Source of the DNA: Boesenbergia rotunda
Lineage: Eukaryota > Streptophyta > Magnoliopsida > Zingiberales > Zingiberaceae
Reading direction: 5' to 3'
NCBI GenBank assembly: GCA_024364735.1
Contig: JAGFNQ010000216.1
Location: 326,759-390,758, forward strand
Length of the DNA: 64,000 bases
Made by a program: the position numbers and the translations under genes. The notes under the pieces were generated by a model. It was not told the DNA's origin and did no database searches. It was given only the letters and a program-made list of their open reading frames with translations. Positions 1 to 10,813 of this stretch are shown one piece after another. Positions within the stretch are counted from its first letter, which is position 1; every line of letters starts with the position of its first letter.

Positions 1-476
1 AAGTGAGATCCTTGGTCACTTATGATAGCTCTGGGAATTCCAAACCTGCAAAATATGTGTGACCTGACAAAACTAACAACAACACAAGAGTCATCAATCC
101 TGGAGGGAATGACCTCCACCCATTTAGAAACATAATCTACAGCAAGTAAAATGTACAAATATCCACAAGATGCAGGAAAAGGTCCCATAAAGTCTATACC
201 CCAAACATCAAAAATCTCACAATATAGCATAGTCTGTTGGGGCATCTCATTTCTAGCTCCTATGTTCCCAGTTCGCTGACATCTATCACAATTTTTATAA
301 AACACATATGCATCATGAAATAAGGTGGGCCAATACAATCCACACTCTAAAACTTTCCTAGCTGTTCTTTGTGGTCCAAAGTGTCCCCCACATGCTGATG
401 AATGGCAAAAAGTAAGTACTGAACAAATCTCATGGTCAGGTATGCATCTCCTAATTATTTGATCATTACAAAATTT
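1..476 (-). pseudogene. Integrase (N-terminal part), Athila element J
   Basis: The minus-strand translation shows the zinc-binding HHCC domain (a histidine pair in the run CHSSACGGHFGPQ and a CDRCQ cysteine pair) and the first two catalytic aspartates, in GIDFMGP and near the window edge in ISDQGSH. The enzyme would insert element cDNA into chromosomes. The frame differs from the upstream RNase H frame, whose stop lies at 477, so a frameshift separates them. The gene continues beyond the window. Confidence 0.85.
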
Positions 477-1640
477 TCATAAATACGGGTCATCCCACAC
501 ATAGAACTTAGCATCACTTTTAAGTTTATCTTTTTGAGCTTTAGAAAAGTGTGTAGGAAAAGCATGAGCTACTAGAAAGTTAACAAGGTCTACATACCAA
601 AGTGACTCACCATGTACTACAAGAAGATGCTCATCTCTAAAGCCATCAGCAATGGTGGTAGTGGAACCATCTCCTTCAATTCTGCTCAGGTGATCTGCAA
701 CCAAATTTTCTTTGCCACTTCTATCTCTGATTTCCAAGTCAAATTCCTGAAGTAGAAGCATCCATCTGATTAGCCTAGGCTTAGCATCTTGCTTCTTCAA
801 GAGGTACTTTAAAGCTGCATGATCAGAAAAAACAATGACATGTGAGCACAATAAATAAGATCTAAAGCGGTCTAAAGCAAAAACAATGGCAAGAAGCTCC
901 TTTTCAGCAGTGGTGTAATTGGCTTGGGCAGCATCTAGGGTCTTGGAGGCATAGCATATGACATGAGGTGCTCCATCCACCCTCTGTGCTAGAACAGCTC
1001 CCACTGCAAAGTTAAATGCATCACACATTAGTTCAAACGGTAAGTTCCAATCAGGTGGTCTAATAATAGGAGCAGAGGTAAGAGCCTCCCTTAGCCTGTG
1101 AAAAGCTTCTTTGCACTTATCATCAAAACAAAAATCAACATCTTTTTGCAAAAGTTTTGTCAAGGGCCGAGCAATATCGCTGAAGTCTCTAATAAATCTG
1201 CGATAGAATCCTGCATGTCTAAGAAAGGCACGAACATCCCGTACGCATACGGGGTAAGATAAAGCAGATATAACACTAATTTTTGCAGGATCTATCTCAA
1301 TACCTCTCCTAGACACTATGTGACCTAATACAATACCATGCTCTACTATAAAGTGCCATTTTTCAAAATTAAGTACAAGGTTAGTCTTAATGTATCTGTG
1401 TAAAACCCGAGACAAATTATCTAAACATGAATCAAATGATGTGCCAAAAATTGAAAAATCATCCATAAAGATCTCCATGCAATGCTCTAACAACTCACCA
1501 AATATACTTACCATGCATCGCTGAAACGTTCCTGGAGCGTTGCAGAGTCCAAATGGCATCCGTCTGTAGGCAAATGTGCCGAAAGGACAAGTGAAAGTAG
1601 TCTTCTCTTGATCCTCTGGATCTATACAAATCTGAAAGTA
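477..1640 (-). pseudogene. Reverse transcriptase C-terminal half and RNase H, Athila element J
   Basis: A 360-codon open stretch begins with MPFGLCNAPGTFQRC, includes the catalytic FMDD box and then the gypsy RNase H domain ending near VADHLSRIE. These domains copy element RNA into DNA and degrade the template. The N-terminal half of reverse transcriptase lies just to the right in another frame: a frameshift near 1640 falls in the block that should follow CFLDG. A second frameshift or stop ends the frame at 477 before integrase. This segment keeps the catalytic region that element D has lost. Confidence 0.88.
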
Positions 1641-2836
1641 GCCTGATACCCATCCAAGAAGCAGTAATGGGACTTCCCTGCAAGTCTCTCAAGCATCTGA
1701 TCAATAAATGGCAAAGGGAAGTGATCTTTCCTCGTGACTTGATTAAGCTTCCTATAATCAATGCATACTCTCCATGAATTTTTAACTCTGGTGGGCACTA
1801 ACTCATTACTTGCATTTTCCACCACTGTAACTCCAGATTTCTTGGGCACCACATGAATGGGACTAACCCACTGACTATCAGAAATAGGGTAAATGATACC
1901 TGCCTGTAGAAGTCGAGTCACCTCTTTCTTTACAACATCTAAAATGAGTGGATTAAGTCTCCTCTGTGGCTGCCTCACTGGTTTAACATTTTCTTCCAAG
2001 AATATCCTGTGCATGCAAATTGTTGGGCTAATACCTGGTATATCTAATAAAGTCCACCCGATAGCCTTCTTGTGCTGCCTCAGGACTTGCAATAATTTCT
2101 CTTCTTGCTCTGATTCCAAATGCTGAGCAATGATAACTGGAAAACTCTGCTCCTTTCCTAGAAAAACATACATCAAATGATCTGGAAGTGGCTTAAGCTC
2201 AATCCGGGCCTTCTCAGAAGGTATGGGTGATCCTTGGGACTCAGTGCAATCCCCTACACTCACACACCTCTCTTTTGAGTCCTCTGAAATATCAATAGAA
2301 ATAGGTGATCCTTGGAGCTCTGTGCAATCCCCTATACCTAGAAAATACTCTCCAGCTAGAAGTAAGTCTGAAATACCCTCTGAAATGTCCTCAGCCTCAA
2401 TAGCAACTACAACTTCAGCCTCTTCTGAAATACCAACTCCTCTGGAATCCATAAATGAAGCTCCCTCAGCCAATATATCTGTATCATCCAACTCCTCTAG
2501 AATGCCAATGCTCATAATAGAGTGGTCCTCTCTCGGGTGTTTCATGGCATCAAAAATGCTGAATTAAACTACTGTGTCTCCAATTTCCATCGAAAGTGTG
2601 CCAGCATAAACATCTATCTTTGTTCTTACAGCCTTCAAAAATGGCCTCCCTAGGATGAGTGGAGATCTGTGTGCAAGGTAGTCTCCCTCCATATCCAGAA
2701 TGTAAAAATCTGCAGGAAATATCAGCTCCTTTACCTTTACCAACACATCTTCAATTATACCGGCTAGGTGGGTCTGACTCCGGTCTGCTAACTGAATCAC
2801 CATACCAGTAGGCTGTAGAGGGCCAATACCAAGCAT
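1622..2836 (-). pseudogene. Protease C-terminal part and reverse transcriptase N-terminal half, Athila element J
   Basis: One reading frame carries two parts separated by an in-frame stop at about 2564. The first (2836-2564) is the retropepsin tail containing LILGRPFL. The second (2545-1622) contains an acidic spacer and the reverse transcriptase fingers, with WRVCIDYRKLNQ and the first catalytic aspartate in YCFLDG. The frame is lost directly after that aspartate. Inside the spacer, a phrase around GDCTE(L/S)QGSPI appears twice (about 2223-2340), a short internal duplication not seen in element D. Confidence 0.82.
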
Positions 2837-3588
2837 CTAGAAGATTGATCTGGGCATCACATTTATGGAAGCTCCTAAATCCAACATAGCATCATGGAAC
2901 ATGGTCCTCCCTATCTCACAAGACACTGTGAAAACTCCTGGATCTTCACACTTCTGAGGAATGGAGTGGATAAGTGCTGAAATATTTTTTCCCAAGCTGA
3001 CTAACTCATTCTCCTTAAGCTTCTTCTTGTGAACACATAAGTCTTTGAGGAATTTTACATACTTAGGAATCTATTTTATCATGGTCAACAAGGGTACATT
3101 GATTTCCACCTTACTAAATAATTTCACAAGCTCATTGTGTTATTTAGCTTTCTCCTCCTCCACCTGCTTCTTGACTTGAGTTTTGTGCTGGGGAAGGGCA
3201 AAGGAACCCTTAAATCCTCCTCTTAAGCTGAAAATTGAGGGGCTGAAATTTGGACTGATTTCCCCTCTGAAGTAGTTGCTGTGAACTCTCCTTTTTCACT
3301 AATTTCTCCTTCATTCTCCACCAAAATCACAGGATTACTTGAGGAAGGAGTTAGGCTTGGACTAGGGGTGAAACCAACTGATTTTGAAGTGATTTCAGGG
3401 TTGTTTGAGGCTGAAAATGAAGTTGCTGTCCTATTTTCAGAAAAATCAGCTCTTGGACCTTTTTGAGTTGAAACCACCTTCCCACTCCTCAAAGTAATAG
3501 CACTAACGTTTCCATTTGGATTGGGAGTAGCTTGAGAAGGTAGTTGGCTTGATCCTTGGGCTTGTATTTGGTTCATCCCACTAGCCAA
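2837..3588 (-). pseudogene. Gag-protease linker and protease active site, Athila element J
   Basis: A 121-codon open piece (3588-3223) holds the VSAITLRSGK block that precedes protease in Athila polyproteins, followed by a low-complexity Ser/Thr/Pro linker. Downstream, in a broken frame, lie the KFLKDLCVHKKKL block and the protease active site DLGASINVMP at about 2870-2900. Element D has the same order in one open frame, which supports the assignment. Several stops and at least one frameshift make this segment non-coding today. Confidence 0.75.
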
Positions 3589-5132
3589 TTATCCAATTTG
3601 CCTCTCAAGGTTTTGTATGGTGGGATCATTTCTTTGTTGTTGCAACAATTGTTGAAGCATCTCTTCTATCCTTTGTTGTTGCACATTTCCCCCACTAGAA
3701 CCTCCATAGCCCCCTTGGTTAGCATGAGACTTTGATTGGCTTTGAAATGATGATTGAGGTGGTTGAAATTGTTGAACTTGCTGTGAACCTTGAAAGTAGG
3801 GTTGTTGGGGCTGATTATAGGGTTGAAATGGTTGAGAAAATTGTTAGAAATTTTGCTGAGAACTTGGTTGAAATGGTTGAGAATTGTAGCTCTGAAAATT
3901 CTGAGGTTGAGGTTGAAATTATGGTTGAGAAGGCTGAAACTGTGTGGGCTGGAAATTCTGATTAGGGGGCTGAAAGTTTTGGTTGAATGGTTGGAATCCC
4001 TGCTGTGAAAATTGATTTCCTTGCTAAAAGGTTGTTGATTCCCTTGAAAAGGTTGCTGGAATTGCTGAAATCCTTGCTGAAATGGCTGAAATTGTGGCTG
4101 TCGTTGCTGATTTTGCTGGAAGTTCGGTTGGGGCTGCTGATAGGGCTGTTGTGATGGGTTTTGTTGGTAAAAAGAGTTGTCATACTTCAGATTTGGATGA
4201 TCCCTCCAACCTGGATTATAGGTAGATGAGTAGGGGTTGTTTTTGGCTTGGAATTGTCCCCTAGTCAATGCAGCTAGTGTCTCATCTTGCTGGAGGTTAG
4301 GACATAGATCCGAATTGTGTTCTTGACTTGAACAAATACTGCATAACCTCATCACTTGGCTTGAAGGTGGTGGTACTAAAAAACTCTGATTTTGACTCAC
4401 ACTATTTAGAGTCATTTGCTTCACTAGGGATGTAAGCTCCATCAATGAATTCTTGATTTCTTTTTGCTCATTTGATACCATCTGAACCTCATTAACTCCT
4501 CTGATAGACAAAGATCTACTCCCAAATTGCTGTGAGTTCTCTGTCATGTTTGAAATTAGCTCCCTAGCTTGATCTGGTGTTTTGTTTACTATGGCACCTC
4601 CTGCTGCAGCGTCGATCATAATCCGATCCATCTGAAGAAGTCCCTCATAAAAGTACTGAATGAATAGCTGCTCACTGATCTGGTGTTGTGGGCAACTAGA
4701 ACAAAGTTTGTTGAACCTTTCCTAATAGTCATACAAAGTCTCTCCCACTACTTGTTGTATCCCACATATGCTCTTTCTGATTATTGCAGTCCTGGATGCT
4801 GGAAAGTATTTCTCCAAAAATACTTTCTTCATAGAAATCCAGCTAGAAACGTGCCCAGTAGGCAAGTAGTAAAACCAATCCTTCGCTGCTCTAGTCAGGG
4901 AAAATGGGAATGCCCTCCGCTTGATATCTTCCTCTAAAATCCCCTGAGGCTTAATGGTAGAGCAAACAACGTGAAACTCGTATAAATGTCTATTGGGATC
5001 CTCCCCAGACTGACCTTGAAATTTGGGCAATAAATGGATGAGTCCTGATCTTAACTCAAAATCTCCAGTGAGCTCTGGGTAAGCAATGCAGGAGTACTGA
5101 AAAGCATCATCTGGTGTTGTTAGTTCCTTCAT
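3589..5132 (-). pseudogene. Gag, Athila element J
   Basis: From the ATG at 5132 the frame shows the Athila capsid-type domain (GEDPNRHLYEFH and FPFSLTRAAKDW), an in-frame stop at 4722-4724, the rest of the domain up to a CCHC knuckle (CSICSSQEHNSDLC), then a tail rich in glutamine, phenylalanine and proline. The tail goes out of frame near 4010 and its remnants lie in two other frames to about 3666. Gag would form the cytoplasmic particle in which reverse transcription occurs. Confidence 0.85.
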
Positions 5133-5445
5133 GGTTTTCTAGTGGTCTGCCATAGGATCAACTGAATGAATAGCAATAGACTGAGTAGGAAGAAGATCAA
5201 TAGCCTCTTAAACACTGATCTGGTTCCTCCTTGCTCTGAAAGTTCTTTCAATTTCAGGATCAAACTCTTCTAGAATACCACTTGCAGATCTGGTCATACA
5301 ACAAATACAAAATCGCAGCAAATGTATACAGAAGAATGAAACAAGTAAGATAGATCACAAAATTAAGAAATAAGCGCACAAGCTAAATCATAAGATATAA
5401 CAGTAAGCAAGCAAGCTAAAATCAAACAAACTCAACTAGATAGTT
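5133..5445 (-). other. 5' leader of element J
   Basis: About 310 bases between primer binding site and gag start. No gene or clear motif is seen. The leader of D (24381-24590) is alike in position and in phrases such as TCATACG/TCATACA near the gag end, so this is the untranslated leader of the element. Confidence 0.7.
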
Positions 5446-5462
5446 CCTCGGCAACGGCGCCA
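5446..5462 (-). promoter_or_regulatory. tRNA-Asp primer binding site, element J
   Basis: Minus strand reads TGGCGCCGTTGCCGAGG, complementary to the 3' end of plant tRNA-Asp with one mismatch relative to the copy in element D. It lies six bases inside the LTR end, as expected for priming of minus-strand cDNA. Confidence 0.85.
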
Positions 5463-5468
5463 AAAATT

Positions 5469-7175
5469 TGATGGTGCCCAATACTATGTCCAAAAGTAAT
5501 GTGTCACGATGAGCACTCAAATTTAGAAATTTATAAAGTTGAAAACCCTTGCTAGCAAAATAGAAATGTAGAATAGGGGCCTCAGGTCCTATTTTTTTCC
5601 AAGGACTAGTTGTGAGTGTTTGAATCAAGCTTGAAAGTTATTTGTCGTAAAATGATTTCGGTTTTCTAGATAAAATGGGGGATTTGTTTTGCAAATAAGA
5701 ATGGAAGTAAGTTTGAAATGGAATTAACTCAACTAAGTAGAGTTAAGCTAGGAATTTCAAGAATGAAACTTAACCACTAGGAAAATTTAACATAACAATT
5801 TAAAGTTGCAAAATTGAAATATAGAACTGATATCAATTGCAGAGATTCACTAACATTGTATCTAAATTCGGAAATGGAAATTTAAGCAAGCTGAAAACTA
5901 AAATAGGGTAAATTCTGCAGGAAATTTCATGATCGGTCGGCTGATCGATCAGATACAAGCTTGATCAGACTGATGACCGATGAGGTGTTGTCTAGATCGG
6001 TCAAAGGACCAATCAGTAACTGAAACGCAGACTGAAAAGCTACTAAAATGTTGTAGAATTGAACACAAAAACGAATCTAGAATCTAAGGACACCAGTTCG
6101 AGTTCTTCATCGAGATTTCTCCTTGTCGTCACACAAAGATCGAGCTCAGAACCCCTTTGCTCGAAAATTGACCAGAACTCAGCTGCAGAGATTGAATCGC
6201 ATAGCTTGAAGTGTAATCTGAATTCCTTCCAATCCTTCCTTCAGCGATGATTCGGATGGCGAGTAGTAGCGCAGGAAACTTTGTAACCAACTCAGAGAAC
6301 CCCTCTGACTTGACCCGATTGATGGAGAAGTGAAATCTAGTGAGGATTGGTCGGATGAAGCTAGCGCACGGAGAAACCCTCGCCGGAGCTTTCAGATTCA
6401 GATGGAATGTGATCCTCTCCCGGAAACAGAGCTTGATGATTGAGATCCGAAGATGAACTTGATCTGGTGGCCACCTCTGATCGGAATTGGAAAACGAAGA
6501 AGAACTGAAACGAAGCAGGAGACGCGATCTGGCAACGACGAGCCCGGGGTGGAGAAAATTTTGATTTAAATTTCCACTTGAAAACATGAACGGATGTGAT
6601 TGTTCTGATCCAATTCAATGGTCTGATCAAGTCAAATCGAACCCAAACTTCCCAGATCTTGACCAAGGGCTCTGATCTACTTGTCCTTAGCTCGGATCAC
6701 ACAGATCTGAAGCGGATGGCTCAGATCTTCTCTTCTTTAGATTGGACGGTCTAGATCCTCTATTGCTTGATCCAACGGCTGAATTAACTCTGATCTGGCC
6801 CAAACTTCCAGATCTTGATCCATGAACTTGATTAAGTCTATCTTGAGCTTGGATCGACCGGAAGTTGGCGGATGACTTAGATCTAACCGTTCTCTTGAAT
6901 GGACGGCCCATGTTAATCCGATGCTTGATCCCTTTGATCCGGATCCAATTCTGACCCAAGTTTGACCCAATATGATCCAGGTCCATGCTCATTTGAAACC
7001 TACAAAATGATATTAAATTTAAGTGCCAAAACATCTTAAATATAGAAAGAATTGAATCTCAAGCTAAAATTGAGACAATCCATGAAACCTAATACAAATG
7101 CAAACTTAAGCATATGAATGTGGATCAAAACATGGATTTGAGGGCCTAATTTAATCAACAAAATGAAAGTTATCA
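5469..7175 (-). repeat. 5' LTR of Athila element J
   Basis: The inner boundary (plus-strand TGATGG at 5469) follows from the primer binding site. The outer boundary is placed at TATCA (7171-7175), giving TGAT...ATCA inverted ends and a length of about 1.7 kb, usual for Athila. The partner LTR is outside the window, so the outer end is inferred; an alternative CA at 7160 is possible. The LTR is dense in the phrase GATCNGAT and its relatives (about 6330-6980), which opens several spurious reading frames. Confidence 0.65.
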
Positions 7176-7358
7176 TGTACTCGTGCGGATCCTTGGATTA
7201 GTCACCTTTCGGGGTGGATACCAAGTAAATCTTTCGTGTTAGCATTGAATTTCTTATTTTCATTATATTTTTGTATTGGGCTAACCCTCTTGTAGAGAGA
7301 ATTCGAGAAAAGTGCTGTTCACACCCCCCCCCCCTCTAGCAACATCAACGATCTTACA
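7176..7358 (+). repeat. Element K: 3' end of a SIRE-like copia LTR
   Basis: The sequence matches in order the reverse complement of the element B LTR: the CTTGGATTAGTCACC block, GGGGTGGATACCAAGTAAAT, GTTAGCATTG and the CCCCCCCTCTAGC tract, ending in TTACA at 7358. No primer binding site follows, so it is the right end of a solo LTR or of a 3' LTR. The left part is missing at the junction with element J. It interrupts the coiled-coil remnant; GAAAG (7359-7363) would be its target duplication but no partner is visible. Confidence 0.7.
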
Positions 7359-7471
7359 GAAAGTCATGCACGTCAGCCTCAGCAGCCTCCTTGGCACGCT
7401 TTAGCTGCTCCATCTCTGCAGCCATTTTGTCTTAGTCTACCAGAGCTTCCTTGAGCCTGTTCAAGATGGCC
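7359..7471 (-). pseudogene. Distal fragment of the coiled-coil coding remnant
   Basis: On the minus strand this piece continues the frame of the remnant at 55397-55812 once element A and one copy of its duplication are disregarded. It reads as charged, alanine-rich helix (for example AAEMEQLKRAKEAAEADV), has one stop, and ends where LTR K begins. The family is not established; it looks like the coiled-coil portion of a plant retrotransposon-type protein. Confidence 0.5.
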
Positions 7472-7616
7472 CACACTATTGGTACAAGATGCATCGGTGA
7501 TGTCCTCCTCTAAGGGTTTCAATGTTTGACAATATGCTTAAGTCAGTGATACATTGAACAAGGGAAGGGTGAGTGAAGAAAAGAGTAACAAAGTGAAGAA
7601 AAGTCCTAGTTAACCT

Positions 7617-7845
7617 AGGCACTAAGTCCTGGTTCTAAGAATTGGACACTAAGACCTGGTGAGTGAAGCTGGGCACTAAGTCCTGGTTCGTGGAATTGGG
7701 CACTAAGTCCTGGCCGAGGGCTGGGCACCTAAGACCTGACCGGGGGTTGGGCACTAAGTCCTGGTTCGTGGAATTGGGCACTAAGTCCTGACCGAGGGCT
7801 GGGCACCTAAGTCCTGGACCTAGGGTTTGGGCACGAAGTTTTGGT
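7617..7845 (+). repeat. Tandem degenerate 30-40 bp repeat in U3 of element A
   Basis: The phrase GGGCACTAAGTCCTGG or GGGCACCTAAGACCTG, alternating with GGTTCGTGGAATT or CGAGGGCT, recurs about eight times. The right LTR has the same array (54117-54350) with one additional unit, so copy number changed after insertion. Confidence 0.8.
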
Positions 7846-8195
7846 CCGAGGGATTGAGCAACTTAGCTGAGCGATGACTAAGGACATAAGTAGAGATGGG
7901 TCGAGGTTCGGACGTCTTGAGATCCGAGAGTATCGAAGGCTAAGTAAAAGTCCACTCGAATGGACTGGGTGGCAACCGTCTCCTTAGAGGAGTAGGTTGA
8001 TGGCGCGTTCCCGGGGGTGGGAACTTGCGTCAGTTCGACCTAGGGTTTCGCGAAAATCCAAAGTCAGAATCAAGTCCTTAAGGTTAAGATTATATAATTG
8101 TTTGTCTTGTGTTTGTGTATCTTGCAGGTAACTAAAACTGAAGAGAAAGCAAGCAAACAAACATAAAGAGGCTGAAAACAGCTTCCCGAGTGCCC

Positions 8196-8390
8196 CAATT
8201 GATACAGGCGCCCCCATTGATACAGGCGCCCCTATTGACTCAGGCGCCTGAATGAATCAGGCGCCCCCATCAATACAGGCGCCCTATATGGCAGTTTTTA
8301 TCAGCTCACGAAGTTCGCGATTTGGATGAACCTTTGACCGCTTATGAGGCGCCCCATAGCATCACGGGCACCCTAGACAAGGCTATAAAA
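8196..8390 (+). promoter_or_regulatory. GGCGCC motif array and TATA box of element A LTR
   Basis: At least five copies of CAGGCGCC(C/T) within about 90 bases (8210-8285), some paired as the palindrome AGGCGCCT, precede a TATAAAA at 8384-8390. The right LTR repeats the arrangement (array 54716-54795, TATAAAA 54894-54900). The TATA box is the probable start region for element RNA; the array sits where LTR enhancers usually lie. Confidence 0.65.
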
Positions 8391-8786
8391 GGGGCTTCAA
8401 CCCCTCAACTCAAAACACAACTTCCAAGATCATTCTGAGCTTTCTGACTGACGACAAAGTGCTAACGACGAGGCTCTGCGACCAAGGAAGCTTCGGGAGG
8501 AAGTGCGCGGCACTTCGGAGTTCCAGATCGGTCGAGTCTTCGACTCTTGTATTTGGTTTGATTTACTTTACGCACGTAATTTCTTTATATTTGTGATTGT
8601 AAATCTTGCACTATAAGACGGGTTCCTCCACCTCCGGAAAGTCCAGAAAGGACCATTAGTGGGCAGGTGTTCCCGTGCTTAGGCCTTGGATGTACTGACC
8701 CTGGGGGGTTGGGAACCAAATAAATCCCGTGTGCAATCTGTCGTTTGTTTTGTTCGTTCTTTCTATTGTTTTTTTTTGCTGCTACT

Positions 8787-9781
8787 TGAAGGATCGTCTA
8801 GGCGTGCTAGAGGGGGGTGAATAGCACTTTTTCGTCGTTTTGATCTCTATAAAGTCGTTAGCGCAACAGAAATAATAATATGCAAAGTAAATAAGAAACA
8901 ACCAATGCTAACAACCTGATTTACTTGGTATCCACCCCGGTCGGGTGACTAATCCAAGAATCCTTCGGTGGATCAACCCCCGGATAACCTCCGGCTAGAT
9001 CTGTCGCTCCTTGTGGGTGGAGAAACCTCGCCACAACACCTCGGACGCTCTCTGATCACAATAGACTACTAACCCACATTATCCAAGCGAGTTTCGTCAA
9101 ACCTTTCAGCCAAGACGAAGTCCCTTTAAATAGAACTAAGTCTGAAACCCTCGCCACCAGTCGACTGACCATTTACCAGTCGACTGGTCTAGCCTTAATT
9201 GTTAGCCAACGGCTAACCCAACGGCTAGTTTTCGGGGTTACCAGTCGACTGCCAATTTACCAGTTGACTGGTCCAGGCCTGAAAGCATTCTGTGAGTTTT
9301 ATCAGTCGACTGCCCCACTCACACACCTAGGGTTTCCCTTCCCGAGTACACTTCTCTCAGCACTCGACCCTAGGAATTTCCCGAGTACAATCACACAGCA
9401 CTCGTACCCTCACGACTCGACTGACTCCTCTTCCGCAGCCTCGACTGTTGCTTTCGCGCCCTCTTCATCTTCGGCTCCCGTCCCTCGGATGCACGCAATC
9501 CTCCAGCTTGCCTCCATGCCATCCTTCACGCATGCCTCGAAGTCCGCGCCCCTCAGCTCATCGTCCCTGCTATCCAAGGTCCCTCGGGTGTACACAAGCC
9601 TCCAGCTTGTCTCCATGCCACCCTTTACAGTACCGAGGTTGTCCAGTCAAGTCAATATGTGTAAACCTGTACAACCTGCACACTCAACATACACATATTA
9701 AATACAAGGGAAAACCTAACTTAAACCCTTTGCCCAAACATCAGAACACTTGGTCACTCGGGACCACATATTGCCTCAACA
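8787..9781 (-). repeat. 3' LTR of element B
   Basis: 995 bases, plus-strand ends TGAAGG...CAACA. In element orientation the TATA-like CTATTTAAAG is at 9133-9124, with an upstream array of the palindrome CAGTCGACTG (at about 9158, 9178, 9243, 9303 and a variant at 9263). The U5 side has the CTAGAGGGGGGTGAATAG tract (plus 8808-8825). Open frames at 9264-9804 are side effects of GC-rich sequence. Confidence 0.88.
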
Positions 9782-10813
9782 ATCTCCCCCTTTTTGATGT
9801 TTGACAATACGTTTAAGTTAGGGAAAGCAAAATAGTAGTCAATAGCAAAAACCATGCTAAATAAATGCATATGCAATGCATACATGGATCCTATCCCAAG
9901 GCATCCTACACCTAACCCTCCAAGTTAGGAATTTTTACACACCTAACCCTCCAAGTTAAGACTTTTTTAACACGTGCTTTTTAAAGCTTTTCCAAAGCTC
10001 CCCGTACATTGGACTTACAAAGGTTTTTTAAGAACCTTTCCAAGGTTCCCCTTATGCCAAGAATGGAGCAACCATGCTCCCCCTTAATCTTAGATCCCCC
10101 TAAACCTAGGGTTTCTAGAAAAGGTGTGTTTGGTTTCCCAACTTAAACCTAATACTTCTCCCCCTTTGCCTAACATCAAAAAGACCCCAATAATATCTCA
10201 ATTATCGGTTCTTTTAATCCCCAATGACCATAAACAATGTGTACTAGCCCCCTATACACTTGTTGTGTATCATTTGGACCCCAAACCAGCTGCTGATACA
10301 AAAATAAGCCTTGACCAGTCGACTACCCCCCAGGGCAGTCGACTGACACTCTGAAAACCAGAATTTCAGCCTTTCTGATGAAATTCAGAAATGCGCCAGA
10401 AATTTCACAAATCTCCAAAAATTCCCAAATTTTGTGGAGAGGTTTGTGGTAGCCATATCTACTTGGGAAAAATACATTCCAAAATGTATCTATCAACATT
10501 CCCAAGTTTGACACAAAACCCAAAAATTAACAAAAAGGTTCACTCAAACCTTAACCAAAAGTCCTTGTTTTGGTTTCCCCTTGATGTCTCTGCCCATGCC
10601 AACCCACAATGCGTCCCTAGCATTGAATTACATGGCAATTACACACCAAAAACTATTTTTCATGCAATATGACCCTAATGTCATATTTTCATGCATGAAA
10701 CTCAAAAACACCGTGCCAAAACCCAAGAATTGAGACTCAAGTCCGTCTCCAATTTTTTTGGCACAACCCATGGTCCATCTAGACCTCTAGGAGCACCCCC
10801 TCCCAAGGTCCAT
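9782..10813 (-). other. Polypurine tract and 3' non-coding region of element B
   Basis: Directly beside the LTR the minus strand reads TCAAAAAAGGGGGAGATT, the polypurine tract that primes plus-strand DNA. The rest, to the gag stop, is rich in short phrases such as CACACCTAACCCTCCAAGTTA (repeated at 9908 and 9941) and AAGGTTTTTTAAGAACC. Two CAGTCGACTG-like sites occur at about 10315-10345. No coding remnant is recognised. Confidence 0.7.

Larger units (their letters stand above)
1..7175 (-). mobile_element. Element J: degenerate Athila-type Ty3/gypsy retrotransposon, truncated by window edge
   Basis: Read on the minus strand, the order is LTR (7175-5469), primer binding site for tRNA-Asp, gag with a CCHC knuckle and glutamine-rich tail, aspartic protease (DLGAS), reverse transcriptase, RNase H and integrase, which runs off the window at position 1. 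This order (integrase after RNase H) is that of Ty3/gypsy, and the tRNA-Asp primer site and gag type match the Athila lineage. The second LTR lies outside the window. Reading frames are broken in at least six places, so the copy is dead. It resembles element D but is clearly a different, older family member. Its right end at 7175 abuts a truncated SIRE-like LTR (K), which it appears to have invaded. Confidence 0.9.

Noticed and set aside
2223..2567. Plus-strand frame opposite the J protease-RT region, and similar mirror frames at 3281, 3732, 11865, 19778, 23010 and 62101
   Set aside because: They are complementary-strand shadows of gag-pol and show no independent features.
9264..9804. GC-rich open frames rich in Ser, Pro and Leu (also 13086-13734, 27377-28369, 49558-49911, 52428-52781, 57003-57625)
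   Set aside because: They occur inside LTRs, recur in both LTR copies with frame-breaking differences, and show no domain.
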